NCBI RefSeq assembly: GCF_023715895.1
Contig: NZ_JAMBOO010000004.1
Location: 248,001 to 312,000, forward strand
Direction: 5' to 3'
DNA from: Domibacillus indicus
Lineage (GTDB): Bacteria; Bacillota; Bacilli; Bacillales; Domibacillaceae
DNA length: 64,000 nucleotides
Below are positions 33,704 through 44,681 of this stretch, in pieces. Made by a program: the position numbers and the translations under genes. A model generated the notes under the pieces. It saw nothing but the letters and a program-made list of their open reading frames with translations, ran no database searches and was not told the DNA's origin. Numbering within the stretch: position 1 is the stretch's first letter; every line of letters begins with the position of its first letter.

Positions 33704-35797
33704 ATGAAGATGAACGGATGGCTATGGCTGAATGCGGCTGCGGCGATATTTGTAATCGCTTACTCCGTTTTTTTGTTCATTTATTTATTGAAAACACGTT
33801 ACACATTCATTCGGCTCGGTAAGAAAGAAGAATGGCATTCCAAAAGAAACGAACGTTTAAAAAACATGATGGTTCATGTGTTTGGCCAGAAAAAACTGCT
33901 GAAAGATAAAAAAAGCGGGGCTATTCACGTGATGTTTTTTTATGGCTTTTTGCTTGTACAGCTCGGAGCACTCGATTTTATTATAAAAGGGGTGGTGCCG
34001 GGTGCACATTTGCCGCTTGGTCCGCTTTACGGCCCATTTACGTTTTTTCAGGAAATGGTTACGCTCGTCATTCTCGCTGCCGTCGTCTGGGCATTTTACC
34101 GCCGCTACATTGAAAAGCTCGTTCGCTTAAAGCGCGGCTGGAAAAGCGGTCTTGTGCTCGTCTTTATCGGTTCCCTTATGCTGTCTGTTTTAATAGGGAA
34201 CGGCATGTGGCTTCTCTGGCAGGAAAAGGCCGTCGGTTTCGGCTGGTCGGAGCCAATTGCCTCGCTCATTGCTATCCCTTTTGCCGGGCTTGCGCAGCCG
34301 GCCATCGTTGGCCTGTTTTATGTGATGTGGTGGGTGCATCTTCTGGTGCTGCTCGCTTTTCTTGTGTATGTGCCGCAGTCGAAGCACGCCCATTTGATTG
34401 CCGGTCCTGTTAATACGTATATTCACCGGCTCGAACAGGCGGGGACGCTTCGAAAAATCGATTTTGAAGATGAGGCGCAGGAGAGTTTCGGCGCAGGAAG
34501 AATAGAAGACTTTACCCGCGCACAGCTGCTTGATTTGTATGCCTGTGTAGAATGCGGCCGCTGTACTTCTATGTGTCCTGCAACCGGAACGGGTAAAATG
34601 CTGTCACCAATGGACTTGATTGTGAAGCTGCGCGACCATCTGACCTTTACTGGAGCAGCGGTTACCTCAAAGCAGCCATGGGTCCCGGCATTTGCTTTTT
34701 CCAATACAAAGGGCAATCAAATTGCTGAAGGAGCTTTTGTATACAGCCCGCAGCTGATTGGAGACGTCATCACGGAAGAAGAGCTATGGGCCTGTACAAC
34801 CTGCCGGAATTGTGAAGATCAGTGCCCGGTTATGAATGAACACGTTGATAAAATTATTGATATGCGACGCTACCTGGTACTGACAGAAGGAAAGATGAAC
34901 CCGGATGCACAACGGGCCATACAAAATATCGAGCGGCAGGGCAACCCGTGGGGACTGAATCGGAAGGACAAAGAAAAGTGGCGGGAGCTGCGCAGTGATG
35001 TTTACATTCCGACAATGAAAGAAGCACAAAAAGCGGGAGAGGAGCCGGAATATTTATTTTGGGTCGGCTCTATGGGTGCATTCGACAGCCGAAGCCAGAA
35101 GATCGCCCTATCGTTTGCAAGACTGCTCAATGAAGCAGGCATTTCCTTTGCCATTTTAGGCAGCAAGGAAAAAAACTCGGGCGATACGCCTCGGCGCCTC
35201 GGCAATGAATTTTTATTCCAGGAACTCGCTGCTGCGAATATAGCTGAATTTGAGAAGCATGGTATACGAAAAATTGTAACGATCGATCCGCACGCGTATA
35301 ACGCCTTTAAAAGAGAATATCCGGATTTTGGATTTCAGGCGGAAGTGTACCATCATACCGAGCTGTTAGATACGCTTGTACGGGAAGGGAAGTTGAAGCC
35401 GGTGCATCCGGTAAACGAAACAGTCACTTTCCATGATTCCTGTTATCTTGGCCGGTATAATGATGTATATGACCCGCCTCGAAATATTCTGGCTGCGATT
35501 CCTGGAGTGCGGCTCGTCGAAATGAAACGCAGCCGGGAGAACAGCATGTGCTGCGGAGCAGGAGGAGGCTTGATGTGGATGGAAGAGCATACAGGCCACC
35601 GCATTAATGTGGCACGTACGGAGCAGGCGTTAGAGCAGGCTCCATCTGTGATCAGCTCGGGCTGCCCGTTTTGCTTAACGATGCTCAATGATGGGACGAA
35701 AGCAAAAGAAATAGAAGAGACGGTTGCCACTTATGATGTGGCTGAGTTGCTGGAAAGGGCTGTTTTAGGGCAACAAAAAGAAGCGGGCGTTTCTTAA
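33704..35797 (+). CDS. fadF: FadF-like membrane iron-sulphur oxidoreductase
   Basis: A 697-residue electron carrier thought to link acyl-CoA dehydrogenation to the quinone pool. Residues 1-235 form about six membrane segments like a nitrate reductase gamma subunit. Two 4Fe-4S motifs follow: [15 protein letters not shown] from residue 280 and [13 protein letters not shown] from residue 363. Two CCG domains close the protein, the last with [13 protein letters not shown]. This is the B. subtilis YwjF/FadF layout. It starts the fad operon, with a FadR-like palindrome upstream. Confidence 0.92.
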   Translation: MKMNGWLWLNAAAAIFVIAYSVFLFIYLLKTRYTFIRLGKKEEWHSKRNERLKNMMVHVFGQKKLLKDKKSGAIHVMFFYGFLLVQLGALDFIIKGVVPGAHLPLGPLYGPFTFFQEMVTLVILAAVVWAFYRRYIEKLVRLKRGWKSGLVLVFIGSLMLSVLIGNGMWLLWQEKAVGFGWSEPIASLIAIPFAGLAQPAIVGLFYVMWWVHLLVLLAFLVYVPQSKHAHLIAGPVNTYIHRLEQAGTLRKIDFEDEAQESFGAGRIEDFTRAQLLDLYACVECGRCTSMCPATGTGKMLSPMDLIVKLRDHLTFTGAAVTSKQPWVPAFAFSNTKGNQIAEGAFVYSPQLIGDVITEEELWACTTCRNCEDQCPVMNEHVDKIIDMRRYLVLTEGKMNPDAQRAIQNIERQGNPWGLNRKDKEKWRELRSDVYIPTMKEAQKAGEEPEYLFWVGSMGAFDSRSQKIALSFARLLNEAGISFAILGSKEKNSGDTPRRLGNEFLFQELAAANIAEFEKHGIRKIVTIDPHAYNAFKREYPDFGFQAEVYHHTELLDTLVREGKLKPVHPVNETVTFHDSCYLGRYNDVYDPPRNILAAIPGVRLVEMKRSRENSMCCGAGGGLMWMEEHTGHRINVARTEQALEQAPSVISSGCPFCLTMLNDGTKAKEIEETVATYDVAELLERAVLGQQKEAGVS

Positions 35798-35816
35798 TGA
35801 AAGGAGGACGGCGCAG

Positions 35817-36668
35817 GTGAAGATAAGAAAAATCATGGTGATCGGTGCCGGACAAATGGGAGCAGGCATTGCACAGGTATGTGCGCAGGCAGGCTATGAA
35901 GTGATTTTATACGATATCAGCCAGGCGAACTTGGAGGAGGGCCGGAAAAGAATCGAAAAAAATCTGGCCCGCCAAGTGGTAAAGGGGCGAATGAGTGAGG
36001 AGGAGAAAGGGGATATTTTGTCCAGACTGGAGGGCTCATCTTCTCTTGGCGACGCAGCAGAGGCCGATATGGTGATTGAAGCTGTCGTTGAGAATATGAA
36101 CGTAAAGCGGGAGATTTTCTCGCAGCTGGATGAACTCGTCCAGGACCATGCTATTTTGGCTTCTAATACGTCTTCTCTGCCGATTACCGAAATCGCAGCG
36201 GCGACGGATCGGCCGGAAAACGTGATTGGCATGCATTTTATGAACCCGGTGCCGGTGATGAGACTCGTTGAAATTGTTCGCGGGCTCGCTACATCGGATG
36301 AAGTCCACAAGAAGGTAGAGGAAGTAGCTAGAACGATTGGCAAAGTACCTGTGGAAGTCAATGACTTTCCAGGGTTTGTATCCAACCGGATTTTAATGCC
36401 AATGATCAATGAAGCGATTTATGCTCTTTATGAAGGAGCTGCCACAAAAGAAGCCATTGATGATGTCATGAAGCTTGGCATGAATCATCCAATGGGGCCG
36501 ATTGAGCTGGCGGATTTTATCGGGCTGGACACGTGTTTGTCTGTGATGGAGATTTTGCATGAAGGCTTTGGCGATGATAAATACCGGCCATGCCCGCTGC
36601 TCCGGAAATATGTAAAAGCTGGCTGGGTCGGTAAAAAAGCAGGGCGCGGGTTTTATATATACGAGTAA
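35817..36668 (+). CDS. 3-hydroxybutyryl-CoA (3-hydroxyacyl-CoA) dehydrogenase
   Basis: An NAD-dependent dehydrogenase of 283 residues. The Rossmann motif is [20 protein letters not shown], catalytic residues lie in [18 protein letters not shown] (His), with [20 protein letters not shown] and [16 protein letters not shown] after it. The size fits Hbd/MmgB. The GTG start follows AAAGGAGG. It is 19 bp after fadF and 14 bp before the next gene, within the fad operon. Confidence 0.93.
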   Translation: MKIRKIMVIGAGQMGAGIAQVCAQAGYEVILYDISQANLEEGRKRIEKNLARQVVKGRMSEEEKGDILSRLEGSSSLGDAAEADMVIEAVVENMNVKREIFSQLDELVQDHAILASNTSSLPITEIAAATDRPENVIGMHFMNPVPVMRLVEIVRGLATSDEVHKKVEEVARTIGKVPVEVNDFPGFVSNRILMPMINEAIYALYEGAATKEAIDDVMKLGMNHPMGPIELADFIGLDTCLSVMEILHEGFGDDKYRPCPLLRKYVKAGWVGKKAGRGFYIYE

Positions 36669-36682
36669 AGGAGGCGGGAGGG

Positions 36683-37756
36683 ATGAATCTTGAGCTGACC
36701 GACGTTCAGCAAAAAACGCGTGATGCGGCCCGGCACTTTGCAGAAAACGTAGCGGCAGCCTTTGTTCCACAGATGGAAGCCGGCGAGTTTCCGTACGCAC
36801 TCGTTCAAAAAATGGCAGAGCATGGACTGATGGGACTGACGGTACCGAAAGAATATGGCGGTGCCGGGCTTGATTTTGTTTCCTATATTACGGCTGTTCA
36901 CGAGCTGTCAAAAGTAAGCGCAGCGGCCGGTGTGATTTTGTCGGTTCATACATCCGTCGGCACAGCCCCTATTCTGGCTTTTGGAACGGAGGAACAAAAG
37001 AATGCGTATATACCAAAGCTCGCCTCCGGCAAATGGCTCGGTGCTTTTTGTTTAACCGAGCCATCGTCGGGCTCTGATGCCTCTTCTTTAAAAACGACAG
37101 CACGCCGCGATGGAGATGCCTATGTTTTAAATGGCTCCAAGCTGTTTGTCACAAACGGCGGAGCAGCGGATTTATATGTTATTTTTGCCAGGTCGGAAGC
37201 CGGTATTACGGCTTTTGTAGCCGAAAAAGGTATACCTGGCTTTCTCATTGGCAAGGATGAGAAAAAAATGGGTCTTCACGGGTCAAAAACGACGGCTCTT
37301 ACCTTTGAAGACATGCGTCTGCCGCTCCAAAACAGACTTGGAGAAGAAGGAAGAGGCTTTCACATTGCAATGTCTAATTTGGACGGTGGACGGATTGGTA
37401 TTGCATCGCAGGCGCTCGGCATCGCAGAAGCGGCTTTTGAGTATGCAAAGAAAAACGGTGCAGGTATAGAGCTGGCTGACATGGCTGTATCGGTTGAGGC
37501 AGCCAGGCTGCTTGTCTACCGGGCTGCTTGTTTGCGTGCAGCCGGCCAGATATGCGGAAGGGAAGCGTCTATGGCCAAGCTTTTTGCTTCAAAAGCAGCG
37601 GTCACTATCACAAGCCAATGCATCAGCCAGCTTGCCGGAAACGGGCCGGCAGAACGGTTTTTCCGCGATGCCAAAGTAACAGAGATTTACGAAGGGACGT
37701 CGGAAATTCAGCGAATTGTGATCAGCAAGCATTTGGCAAAGGGGATGGGGAGATGA
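36683..37756 (+). CDS. Acyl-CoA dehydrogenase paralogue with two internal deletions
   Basis: A 357-residue flavoenzyme homologue, about 17-25 residues shorter than usual. The N-terminal and middle domains are normal ([28 protein letters not shown]), and the catalytic Glu is kept in [10 protein letters not shown]. Compared with its neighbour AcdA, the segment with ERRQFGKPI is missing after FEYAKKN, and the [11 protein letters not shown] stretch is shortened to LAGNGP. Both segments help hold FAD across the dimer. It overlaps the next gene by 4 nt (ATGA). It may be a divergent partner subunit or a decaying copy. Confidence 0.9.
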   Translation: MNLELTDVQQKTRDAARHFAENVAAAFVPQMEAGEFPYALVQKMAEHGLMGLTVPKEYGGAGLDFVSYITAVHELSKVSAAAGVILSVHTSVGTAPILAFGTEEQKNAYIPKLASGKWLGAFCLTEPSSGSDASSLKTTARRDGDAYVLNGSKLFVTNGGAADLYVIFARSEAGITAFVAEKGIPGFLIGKDEKKMGLHGSKTTALTFEDMRLPLQNRLGEEGRGFHIAMSNLDGGRIGIASQALGIAEAAFEYAKKNGAGIELADMAVSVEAARLLVYRAACLRAAGQICGREASMAKLFASKAAVTITSQCISQLAGNGPAERFFRDAKVTEIYEGTSEIQRIVISKHLAKGMGR

Positions 37757-38877
37757 ACTTCACATTGTCAGAAGAGCACAGCATGATCCGGAAAATGGTG
37801 CGGGATTTTGCGGAAAAAGAAATTGCACCGTCTGCTGCCAAGCGCGATGAGGAAGAACGCTTTGACCCAGGGATTTTTCACAAAATGGCGGAACTCGGCT
37901 TAACAGGAATCCCGTGGCCGGAAGCATACGGAGGAATCGGCAGTGACTATCTTGCTTACTGTGTGACCATTGAAGAGCTCTCACGTGTATGCGCTTCAAC
38001 GGGTGTTACCCTGTCGGCTCATACCTCACTGGCCAGCTGGCCGATTTATGCGTTTGGAACAGAGGAGCAAAAAAAGAAATATTTAAAGCCGCTGGCACAG
38101 GGAGAAAAAATAGGTGCTTATGCGCTGACGGAACCTGGGAGTGGATCGGATGCTGCCAGCATAAAAACAACGGCTCATCGTGACGGCGCTTCCTTTGTTT
38201 TAAATGGCTCTAAGATCTTTATTACAAATGGGGGCATTGCTGACTTATATATTGTTTTTGCGAAAGCAGAGGAAGGGATGACTGCTTTTATCGTAGAAAA
38301 ACAATTTAACGGATTTTCAATCGGGAAAAAAGAAAAGAAAATGGGTATCCGTTCATCTCCTACTACAGAAGTTATCTTTGACAATTGCCGCGTTCCAGTA
38401 GAAAATGTATTAGGTGAAATTGGAAGCGGTTTTAAAATAGCGATGAAAACACTTGATGGCGGCCGCAACGGTATTGCAGCCCAGGCGGTCGGGATTGCAC
38501 AGGGAGCTCTGGATGCGGCACTTTCCTATGCAAGAGAGCGCAGGCAGTTTGGAAAACCTATTATGGCGAACCAGGGGATTTCATTTAAACTCGCCGATAT
38601 GGCGACTTCTGTTGAGGCGGCGAGACTGCTGACTTATCAAGCAGCCTGGCTGGAGTCAGAAGGCCTTCCATACGGAAAAGCATCGGCTATGTCTAAGCTC
38701 ATGGCTGGTGATACGGCTATGTATGTAACGACAGAAGCTGTTCAAATTTTCGGAGGCTACGGGTATACAAAAGAATATCCGGTTGAGCGATTTATGCGCG
38801 ATGCGAAAATTACCCAGATTTATGAAGGGACACAGGAAATTCAGCGTCTTGTTATTTCCAGGTTTTTATCAACGTAA
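37753..38877 (+). CDS. acdA: Acyl-CoA dehydrogenase AcdA
   Basis: A 374-residue FAD enzyme for the first step of beta-oxidation. All usual marks are present: [65 protein letters not shown] and the catalytic Glu in [10 protein letters not shown]. The start ATG 37753 overlaps the previous stop. In B. subtilis acdA lies between fadF and rpoE, which agrees with the position here. Confidence 0.95.
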   Translation: MNFTLSEEHSMIRKMVRDFAEKEIAPSAAKRDEEERFDPGIFHKMAELGLTGIPWPEAYGGIGSDYLAYCVTIEELSRVCASTGVTLSAHTSLASWPIYAFGTEEQKKKYLKPLAQGEKIGAYALTEPGSGSDAASIKTTAHRDGASFVLNGSKIFITNGGIADLYIVFAKAEEGMTAFIVEKQFNGFSIGKKEKKMGIRSSPTTEVIFDNCRVPVENVLGEIGSGFKIAMKTLDGGRNGIAAQAVGIAQGALDAALSYARERRQFGKPIMANQGISFKLADMATSVEAARLLTYQAAWLESEGLPYGKASAMSKLMAGDTAMYVTTEAVQIFGGYGYTKEYPVERFMRDAKITQIYEGTQEIQRLVISRFLST

Positions 38878-38889
38878 GGCGGTGTGAAG

Positions 38890-39537
38890 ATGGAGCGAAC
38901 GAAACGGCCGGTGCCTACTTCGGTTAAAGACACACAACTGATTGAAAAACGGCGGGCTGAGATGATCCGCGGTTCTGTGCAATTATTTAAGCAAAAAGGA
39001 TTTCATCGGACGACAACCCGTGAAATTGCAAAAGCAGCCGGCTTCAGTATTGGAACATTGTATGAATACATTCGGACCAAAGAAGATGTGCTGTATCTTG
39101 TTTGCGACAGTATTTATGATCAAGTAAAGAGCCGGATCGAGCAAATGGATCTTGAGCAGGGAACGCTTGAAAACCTTAAGCTGGGCATCAGCCACTTCTT
39201 TTATGTGATTGATGAGATGCAGGATGAAGTTCAAGTATTGTATCAAGAAGTAAAATCCCTTTCAAACGATGTCCTTCCATATGTATTAGAAAAAGAAGAA
39301 GAAATGACAGGGATGGTGGAAAAGCTTATTCAGCGGTGTGTTGATAATGGCGTGCTTGATATGGATAAAGACCACGTTCGTATGCTGGCCCAAAACATTT
39401 TTGTGCTGGGACAAATGTGGGGATTCCGCCGCTGGATGCTTCAGGAGAATTTTACGCTGGAGGAATACATTAACCTGCAGATAGATTTATTGTTTGAGGG
39501 TGTAAAAGGATATGAAATAAAAGCCGCCCTCAAATGA
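38890..39537 (+). CDS. TetR-family regulator, FadR-like
   Basis: A 215-residue repressor-type protein. Residues 18-65 are the TetR helix-turn-helix: GSVQLFKQKGFHRTTTREIA followed by KAAGFSIGTLYEYIRTKED. The C-terminal ligand domain resembles acyl-CoA-binding TetR proteins of fatty acid degradation. ATG 38890 follows AAGGCGGTG; GTG 38884 is less likely. It is the last gene of the fad operon and probably controls it through the palindrome at 33653. Confidence 0.88.
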   Translation: MERTKRPVPTSVKDTQLIEKRRAEMIRGSVQLFKQKGFHRTTTREIAKAAGFSIGTLYEYIRTKEDVLYLVCDSIYDQVKSRIEQMDLEQGTLENLKLGISHFFYVIDEMQDEVQVLYQEVKSLSNDVLPYVLEKEEEMTGMVEKLIQRCVDNGVLDMDKDHVRMLAQNIFVLGQMWGFRRWMLQENFTLEEYINLQIDLLFEGVKGYEIKAALK

Positions 39538-39560
39538 GGACGGCTTTTGCTGCCTTTTTT
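39520..39560. terminator. Bidirectional terminator at the end of the fad operon
   Basis: An AAGCCG-CCTCA/TGAGG-CGGCTT stem containing the TetR stop codon. T-runs follow on both strands (TTTT then T6 on plus, TTTTATTT on minus). Confidence 0.75.
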
Positions 39561-39562
39561 AT

Positions 39563-40510
39563 TTATAGTAAACCGCGCTTGCGTTCTGAACGCAGTCTTT
39601 CATCATCGTCTTCGTCAATGTGCGCTTCTTCACGGCGCACAGTGTCACGGACTGTTTCGGTATCTTCTACTTTTCGTTTACCGACAACGATTTCTTCAGT
39701 TACAACCGGTTTTTTTGTTACTTCAACACGCTCTTCCGTAACAGGAACCCGGATTGTTTCTGTGTCTTCTTCAAATGCGCGATCACCAAATGCAGACACA
39801 TCGCTGTCATTTACTGGACGGCGCTCTACATATACTTCTTCACGCTCAACTGGTACGTCAATGACCTGCTCTTCTTCCACTACTTCTTTTTCTACTTGAA
39901 CCTCACCTGTTTGCACACGCTCTTTGCTTACATTTAAGCGCTCTTCATGAAGGCGAAGCTTTTCTTCCTCGTTCAAGTTGTCTGTTAAAGTACGGTCTGT
40001 ATCAAACGTAGCGTTGCCGCCTAGGTTTGTATCCGTCAAGCCCGTCGTTGAACGGCCAGTTCTTGTTGAATCAAGCCCATCGTAATCGATTGGATCCAAA
40101 GTTTCGCCATCCAAGTCTGCTCTGTTTCCATTTGCAAGGCCTACTGTGCTGCTTGGATCATAATCGCTGCCATAACGGGTTCCGTAATCACGGTCTACAT
40201 AAAGCAGCATGCCGCCATTTTCAATTTCGCTGTAGTAGCGGTCCGCTTCTGCATCAGAAAGACCCATGTTACGGAAGCCTTCGCGAATTGGATCTACACC
40301 CGATAAGAAGGACATAAAGCGATCTCCCCAAGAGCCGCCTGCTGTTTCGATTTCAGCATTTGTGCGTCCCCTTACCATTGATACCGCATCTTTATCTTTT
40401 ACAGTAATATACATGTCTTCTTCTGCATATCCATTTGCTCTAAGCTCATCAATTTTTGCTAATAAATCTGTTTCATTGTGGTATACGCCAATAAAGTTTT
40501 TGTTTTCCAT
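39563..40510 (-). CDS. Stress protein: YflT domain fused to DUF2382
   Basis: A 315-residue soluble protein. Residues 1-110 form a YflT/GSP17M domain (FIGVYHNETDLLAKIDEL to GGMLLYVDRDYG). A low-complexity linker (about 110-185) follows. Residues 185-300 are DUF2382: EEEKLRLHEERLNVSKERVQ, then VPVEREEVYVERRPV and IRVPVTEERVEVTKKPV. This build is typical of YsnF-like general stress proteins. ATG 40510 has GGAGG at a good distance, and a sigma-B promoter lies 51-75 bp upstream. Function unknown. Confidence 0.88.
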   Translation of the reverse strand: MENKNFIGVYHNETDLLAKIDELRANGYAEEDMYITVKDKDAVSMVRGRTNAEIETAGGSWGDRFMSFLSGVDPIREGFRNMGLSDAEADRYYSEIENGGMLLYVDRDYGTRYGSDYDPSSTVGLANGNRADLDGETLDPIDYDGLDSTRTGRSTTGLTDTNLGGNATFDTDRTLTDNLNEEEKLRLHEERLNVSKERVQTGEVQVEKEVVEEEQVIDVPVEREEVYVERRPVNDSDVSAFGDRAFEEDTETIRVPVTEERVEVTKKPVVTEEIVVGKRKVEDTETVRDTVRREEAHIDEDDDERLRSERKRGLL

Positions 40511-40560
40511 GATAGTGTTACCTCCTGAAAGATTTAATGTTTTGCTGTTCTGTTTTTTGT

Positions 40561-40585
40561 ATACCCGGTGTTTTGCAGGTAAAAC
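40561..40585 (-). promoter_or_regulatory. Sigma-B promoter of the DUF2382 stress gene
   Basis: On the minus strand GTTTTA, 13 bp, GGGTAT. It has the same spacer length as the promoter at 18800. Confidence 0.8.
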
Positions 40586-40781
40586 AATTTCAAGCAAATT
40601 TGGTCACAATGATGCATATTTGTACTAAAAGTTTCTTTTTTGGTGAAAATAAGGATGGGACTGCTTTATTTCTCCAGAAAAAAGGGAATAATTATAATTA
40701 AATTTACATTCCCTACATATCCCTATTATAGTAAGAAGAGATAATAGAGTAGGAAAATGTCGAAGGAAAGGGTGGGGAAGT

Positions 40782-41003
40782 GTGAGACAGCTTCTTATCT
40801 GTGTAACCGTTGCAGCAGTTTCGGTCGGTTCTTATTGGCTTTACATAAAACAATTAGGTGCTGTGCCATTCCTGCTTCTTTCATTTTTCTTCTTCTATAA
40901 AGCGTACGAGGAGATAACAGGGAAAGCGAAAAAACGCCGCGAACGGAAGCAAATGAGCCCGTCCATCGCTCCTGCAGGAAAAAAAGCAGAAATCATCACA
41001 TAA
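40782..41003 (+). CDS. Small membrane protein (73 residues)
   Basis: Not recognised. Two hydrophobic segments, about residues 3-22 and 26-42, then a strongly basic tail (GKAKKRRERKQ). The GTG start follows a purine-rich GGTGGGGAAG. A lone gene between the DUF2382 stress gene and rpoE. Real but of unknown role. Confidence 0.65.
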   Translation: MRQLLICVTVAAVSVGSYWLYIKQLGAVPFLLLSFFFFYKAYEEITGKAKKRRERKQMSPSIAPAGKKAEIIT

Positions 41004-41100
41004 ATATAGCGTAGAGGCCTTCTTTTTGTTTATAATGGAGAATATGCCAAAAACGTTTTTGCTCTTTTTTTGGGCGTGCAAATAGAGAAGGGAAGTGCGG

Positions 41101-41649
41101 ATGGTGAGCTTGCAACAACATTCGAAAGAAGAATTAAAGGAAATGTCATTTCTTGAACTGGCGCATTTGATCCTTGCCGATAAGCGGGAGCCGGTTGCAT
41201 TTAACGATTTACTGTCTGAAATTCAAAAGCATCTGGAAATTTCAGAGCAGGAAGTAAAAGGCCGTATGGTTCAATTTTACACAGATTTAAACATCGACGG
41301 CAGCTTTTTGCCACTCGGTGAAAACCGCTGGGGGCTTCGTGCATGGTATCCAGTTGAAAAACTGGAAGAAGAAACAACTAATGCACCAGTGAAAACGCGC
41401 AAGAAAAAAGCGAAAAAAGCAGTGGAAGATGATTTCGAAGAAGACATTCTTGAAGAAGAAGACGATCTGATCGATTTTGAAGAAGAAGACTTTGAAGAAG
41501 AAGAAGAAGATCTTGATCTGGATGACGATCTAGAAGATGATGATCTAGAAGAAGATTTAGACGTTGATATCGATGAAGACCTTGATGAAGAAGAAGACTT
41601 TGAAGAAGAAGAAGGCGCCGAGGACGAGTACGACCTTGACGATAAATAA
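41101..41649 (+). CDS. rpoE: RNA polymerase delta subunit
   Basis: RpoE speeds polymerase recycling and limits non-specific binding. It has about 182 residues. The N-terminal HARE-type winged helix (HSKEELKEMSFLELAHLIL to ENRWGLRAWYPVE) spans residues 5-95. The rest is a Lys patch (TRKKKAKKA) and then a tail of almost only Asp and Glu, the acidic region that mimics nucleic acid. ATG 41101 or GTG 41104 fit AAGGGAAG; alignment with B. subtilis favours 41104. Confidence 0.95.
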   Translation: MVSLQQHSKEELKEMSFLELAHLILADKREPVAFNDLLSEIQKHLEISEQEVKGRMVQFYTDLNIDGSFLPLGENRWGLRAWYPVEKLEEETTNAPVKTRKKKAKKAVEDDFEEDILEEEDDLIDFEEEDFEEEEEDLDLDDDLEDDDLEEDLDVDIDEDLDEEEDFEEEEGAEDEYDLDDK

Positions 41650-41663
41650 AGCAGAATCTTCTC

Positions 41664-41692
41664 TTGACTATTTCATGCGTGAATTGTAGTAT
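41664..41692 (+). promoter_or_regulatory. pyrG promoter
   Basis: TTGACT (41664-41669), 17 bp, TAGTAT (41687-41692). Seven bases later the sequence GGGCTC begins at 41700, the predicted transcript start. Confidence 0.85.
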
Positions 41693-41699
41693 GTTATTT

Positions 41700-41785
41700 G
41701 GGCTCTTTACGAGACGAAGAATTTAGTCGATAACGCTCCTCTTACTGAGAAGTAAGTGGGGCGTTTTTTGTATTTTTTTGAGCAT
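41700..41785 (+). promoter_or_regulatory. pyrG leader attenuator with GGGCTC start
   Basis: The predicted transcript begins GGGCTC. An AACGC-TCC-TTACT / AGTAAG-GGGCGTT hairpin (41732-41765) followed by T6 and then T7 is a terminator before pyrG. In B. subtilis, low CTP causes extra G residues to be added at GGGCUC, and the poly-G tract pairs with a C/U-rich part of the hairpin to prevent termination. GCTCCTCTTA in the left arm is a fitting partner. Confidence 0.85.
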
Positions 41786-41797
41786 TATAACCATTGA

Positions 41798-43411
<1,614 letters not shown>

Positions 43412-43414
43412 TAA

Positions 43415-43453
43415 AAAACAGGACCGCCTTTTGCGCCGGTCCTGTTTTTTTAT
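43415..43453 (+). terminator. Terminator after pyrG
   Basis: An AACAGGACCG/CGGTCCTGTT stem followed by T7. Confidence 0.9.
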
Positions 43454-43513
43454 ATGTAATGACTGAAACCCGATAGGAATAAAGTTTTCCTTTTTTAAGC
43501 TGGCCGGGCACTG

Positions 43514-44029
43514 TCACTCATATTCAGCCATCATTTCCTCGATCGTCATTTTTAATAGGAAGTAAACGTACAAACCGGCAATCGACGAAGGGAATCCTGT
43601 CCGGCCGCCTTCTTCGTCAGGGAGCAGCCCTTTTGTCAGGCGCAGATCAATAAACACGTCTGCTGCTTCCTCAACGCCCGCTGCTTCCCGTTTAGAGGCA
43701 ATAGCAGTGAACGGGATATTGCCGTTTTGCAGTTCCTTGGCCAGGCTAAGAGCTTCCGCATCATCGGAAAAGCGGGTGGCAATCAGCACACGATCTGCTT
43801 CGGTTAAGCGGGCATCCTCTGTCCACTTGCAGATGTCAGGCAGACGCTCGGCACCATGAATCGCTTCTGCTTCAAGAGCAGCCATTTCGCCGAATCCCTT
43901 CATATAAATAGTTCCTTCGCCGAGCAGCCCTTGAGACAGGAGGCGTCCCGCATCTTCGATGGCGAATTCCTCTTTTTCACTAATCCGTTTCAGCAGTCCG
44001 TTCAACTGCGTCGTAAACATTTTGGACAA
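43514..44029 (-). CDS. ywjG: DUF2529 family protein YwjG
   Basis: A 171-residue soluble protein of the DUF2529 family, function unknown. MFTTQLNGLLKRISEKEEFA opens it; GTIYMKGFGEMAALEAEA and VLIATRFSDDAEALSLAKEL suggest a SIS-like sugar isomerase fold. The TTG start (44029) is supported by agreement with the B. subtilis N-terminus; an internal ATG at 44020 is the alternative. It lies between pyrG and spo0F but on the opposite strand. Confidence 0.85.
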   Translation of the reverse strand: MSKMFTTQLNGLLKRISEKEEFAIEDAGRLLSQGLLGEGTIYMKGFGEMAALEAEAIHGAERLPDICKWTEDARLTEADRVLIATRFSDDAEALSLAKELQNGNIPFTAIASKREAAGVEEAADVFIDLRLTKGLLPDEEGGRTGFPSSIAGLYVYFLLKMTIEEMMAEYE

Positions 44030-44136
44030 CCATAATCACTTCTTTCGTTTTCTTTATTATAAGTAAGTTCTCCTAAAAACGCACACGTCCTGTGTGCAAC
44101 GGAGAACCCAGAACATCCTGTTCAAGTAAAATGAAA

Positions 44137-44163
44137 AAGGGAATTTGCAGGGTTCTGTCGAAT
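44137..44163 (+). promoter_or_regulatory. Sigma-H-like promoter with Spo0A box upstream of spo0F
   Basis: TGTCGAA at 44156-44162 is a perfect 0A box. An AGGGAAT at 44138 and GTCGAAT at 44157, 12 bp apart, resemble a sigma-H promoter with one -35 mismatch. B. subtilis spo0F is controlled by both factors. A single 7-mer is weak alone; the context supports it. Confidence 0.55.
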
Positions 44164-44217
44164 GTAACAAACAAAAGGATAAAAACGGAAGGCGCTATAT
44201 TTAGGAGGAAGATAAAG

Positions 44218-44580
44218 ATGGCAGCAACAATTCTTATAGTGGACGATCAATATGGAATCAGAATTTTGTTGAATGAAGTATTGAAAAAAGAAGGGTATCA
44301 AACTCTTCAGGCAGCAAATGGACCGGAAGCAATTCAGCTGGCGAGAGAAAATGTTCCGGATTTAGTGTTGCTTGATATGAAAATTCCAGGTATGGATGGT
44401 ATTGAAATTTTAAAGCGGATGAAGGCAGAAAATCCAAACATCCGGGCCATTATTATGACGGCTTACGGAGAATTGGATATGATTCAGGAAGCAAAGAATA
44501 TCGGCGCCATTATGCATGTTCCGAAACCATTTGATATTGATGATATCCGCCAAACCATCAAAGAACATTTAACGCTTTAA
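44218..44580 (+). CDS. spo0F: Sporulation phosphorelay protein Spo0F
   Basis: A single-domain response regulator of 120 residues that passes phosphate from sporulation kinases to Spo0B. The acid pocket is DD at residues 9-10, phospho-acceptor Asp53 in [11 protein letters not shown], switch Thr in [10 protein letters not shown] and Lys in HVPKPFD. The sequence is close to B. subtilis Spo0F. ATG 44218 follows TAGGAGGAA; the open frame upstream is non-coding. Confidence 0.97.
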   Translation: MAATILIVDDQYGIRILLNEVLKKEGYQTLQAANGPEAIQLARENVPDLVLLDMKIPGMDGIEILKRMKAENPNIRAIIMTAYGELDMIQEAKNIGAIMHVPKPFDIDDIRQTIKEHLTL

Positions 44581-44598
44581 TGGAATAAGTAAATTGTG

Positions 44599-44628
44599 TT
44601 GGTAATAAAAAGACGAATTTGATATGAT
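44599..44628 (+). promoter_or_regulatory. Promoter of fbaA
   Basis: TTGGTA (44599-44604), 18 bp, TATGAT (44623-44628). Confidence 0.6.
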
Positions 44629-44681
44629 ACAAATGTGGTTTTTTTCATGAAGCAAACATTTCCCTTAGAGGAGGAAACAAA

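Noticed and set aside
39534-39899. Ser/Thr-rich ORF on the plus strand
   Set aside because: It is the complement of the DUF2382 coding repeats, with no ribosome binding site.
40758-40764. Spo0A box TGTCGAA before the 73-residue membrane protein
   Set aside because: A lone 7-mer is expected several times by chance in 64 kb, and no sporulation link is known.
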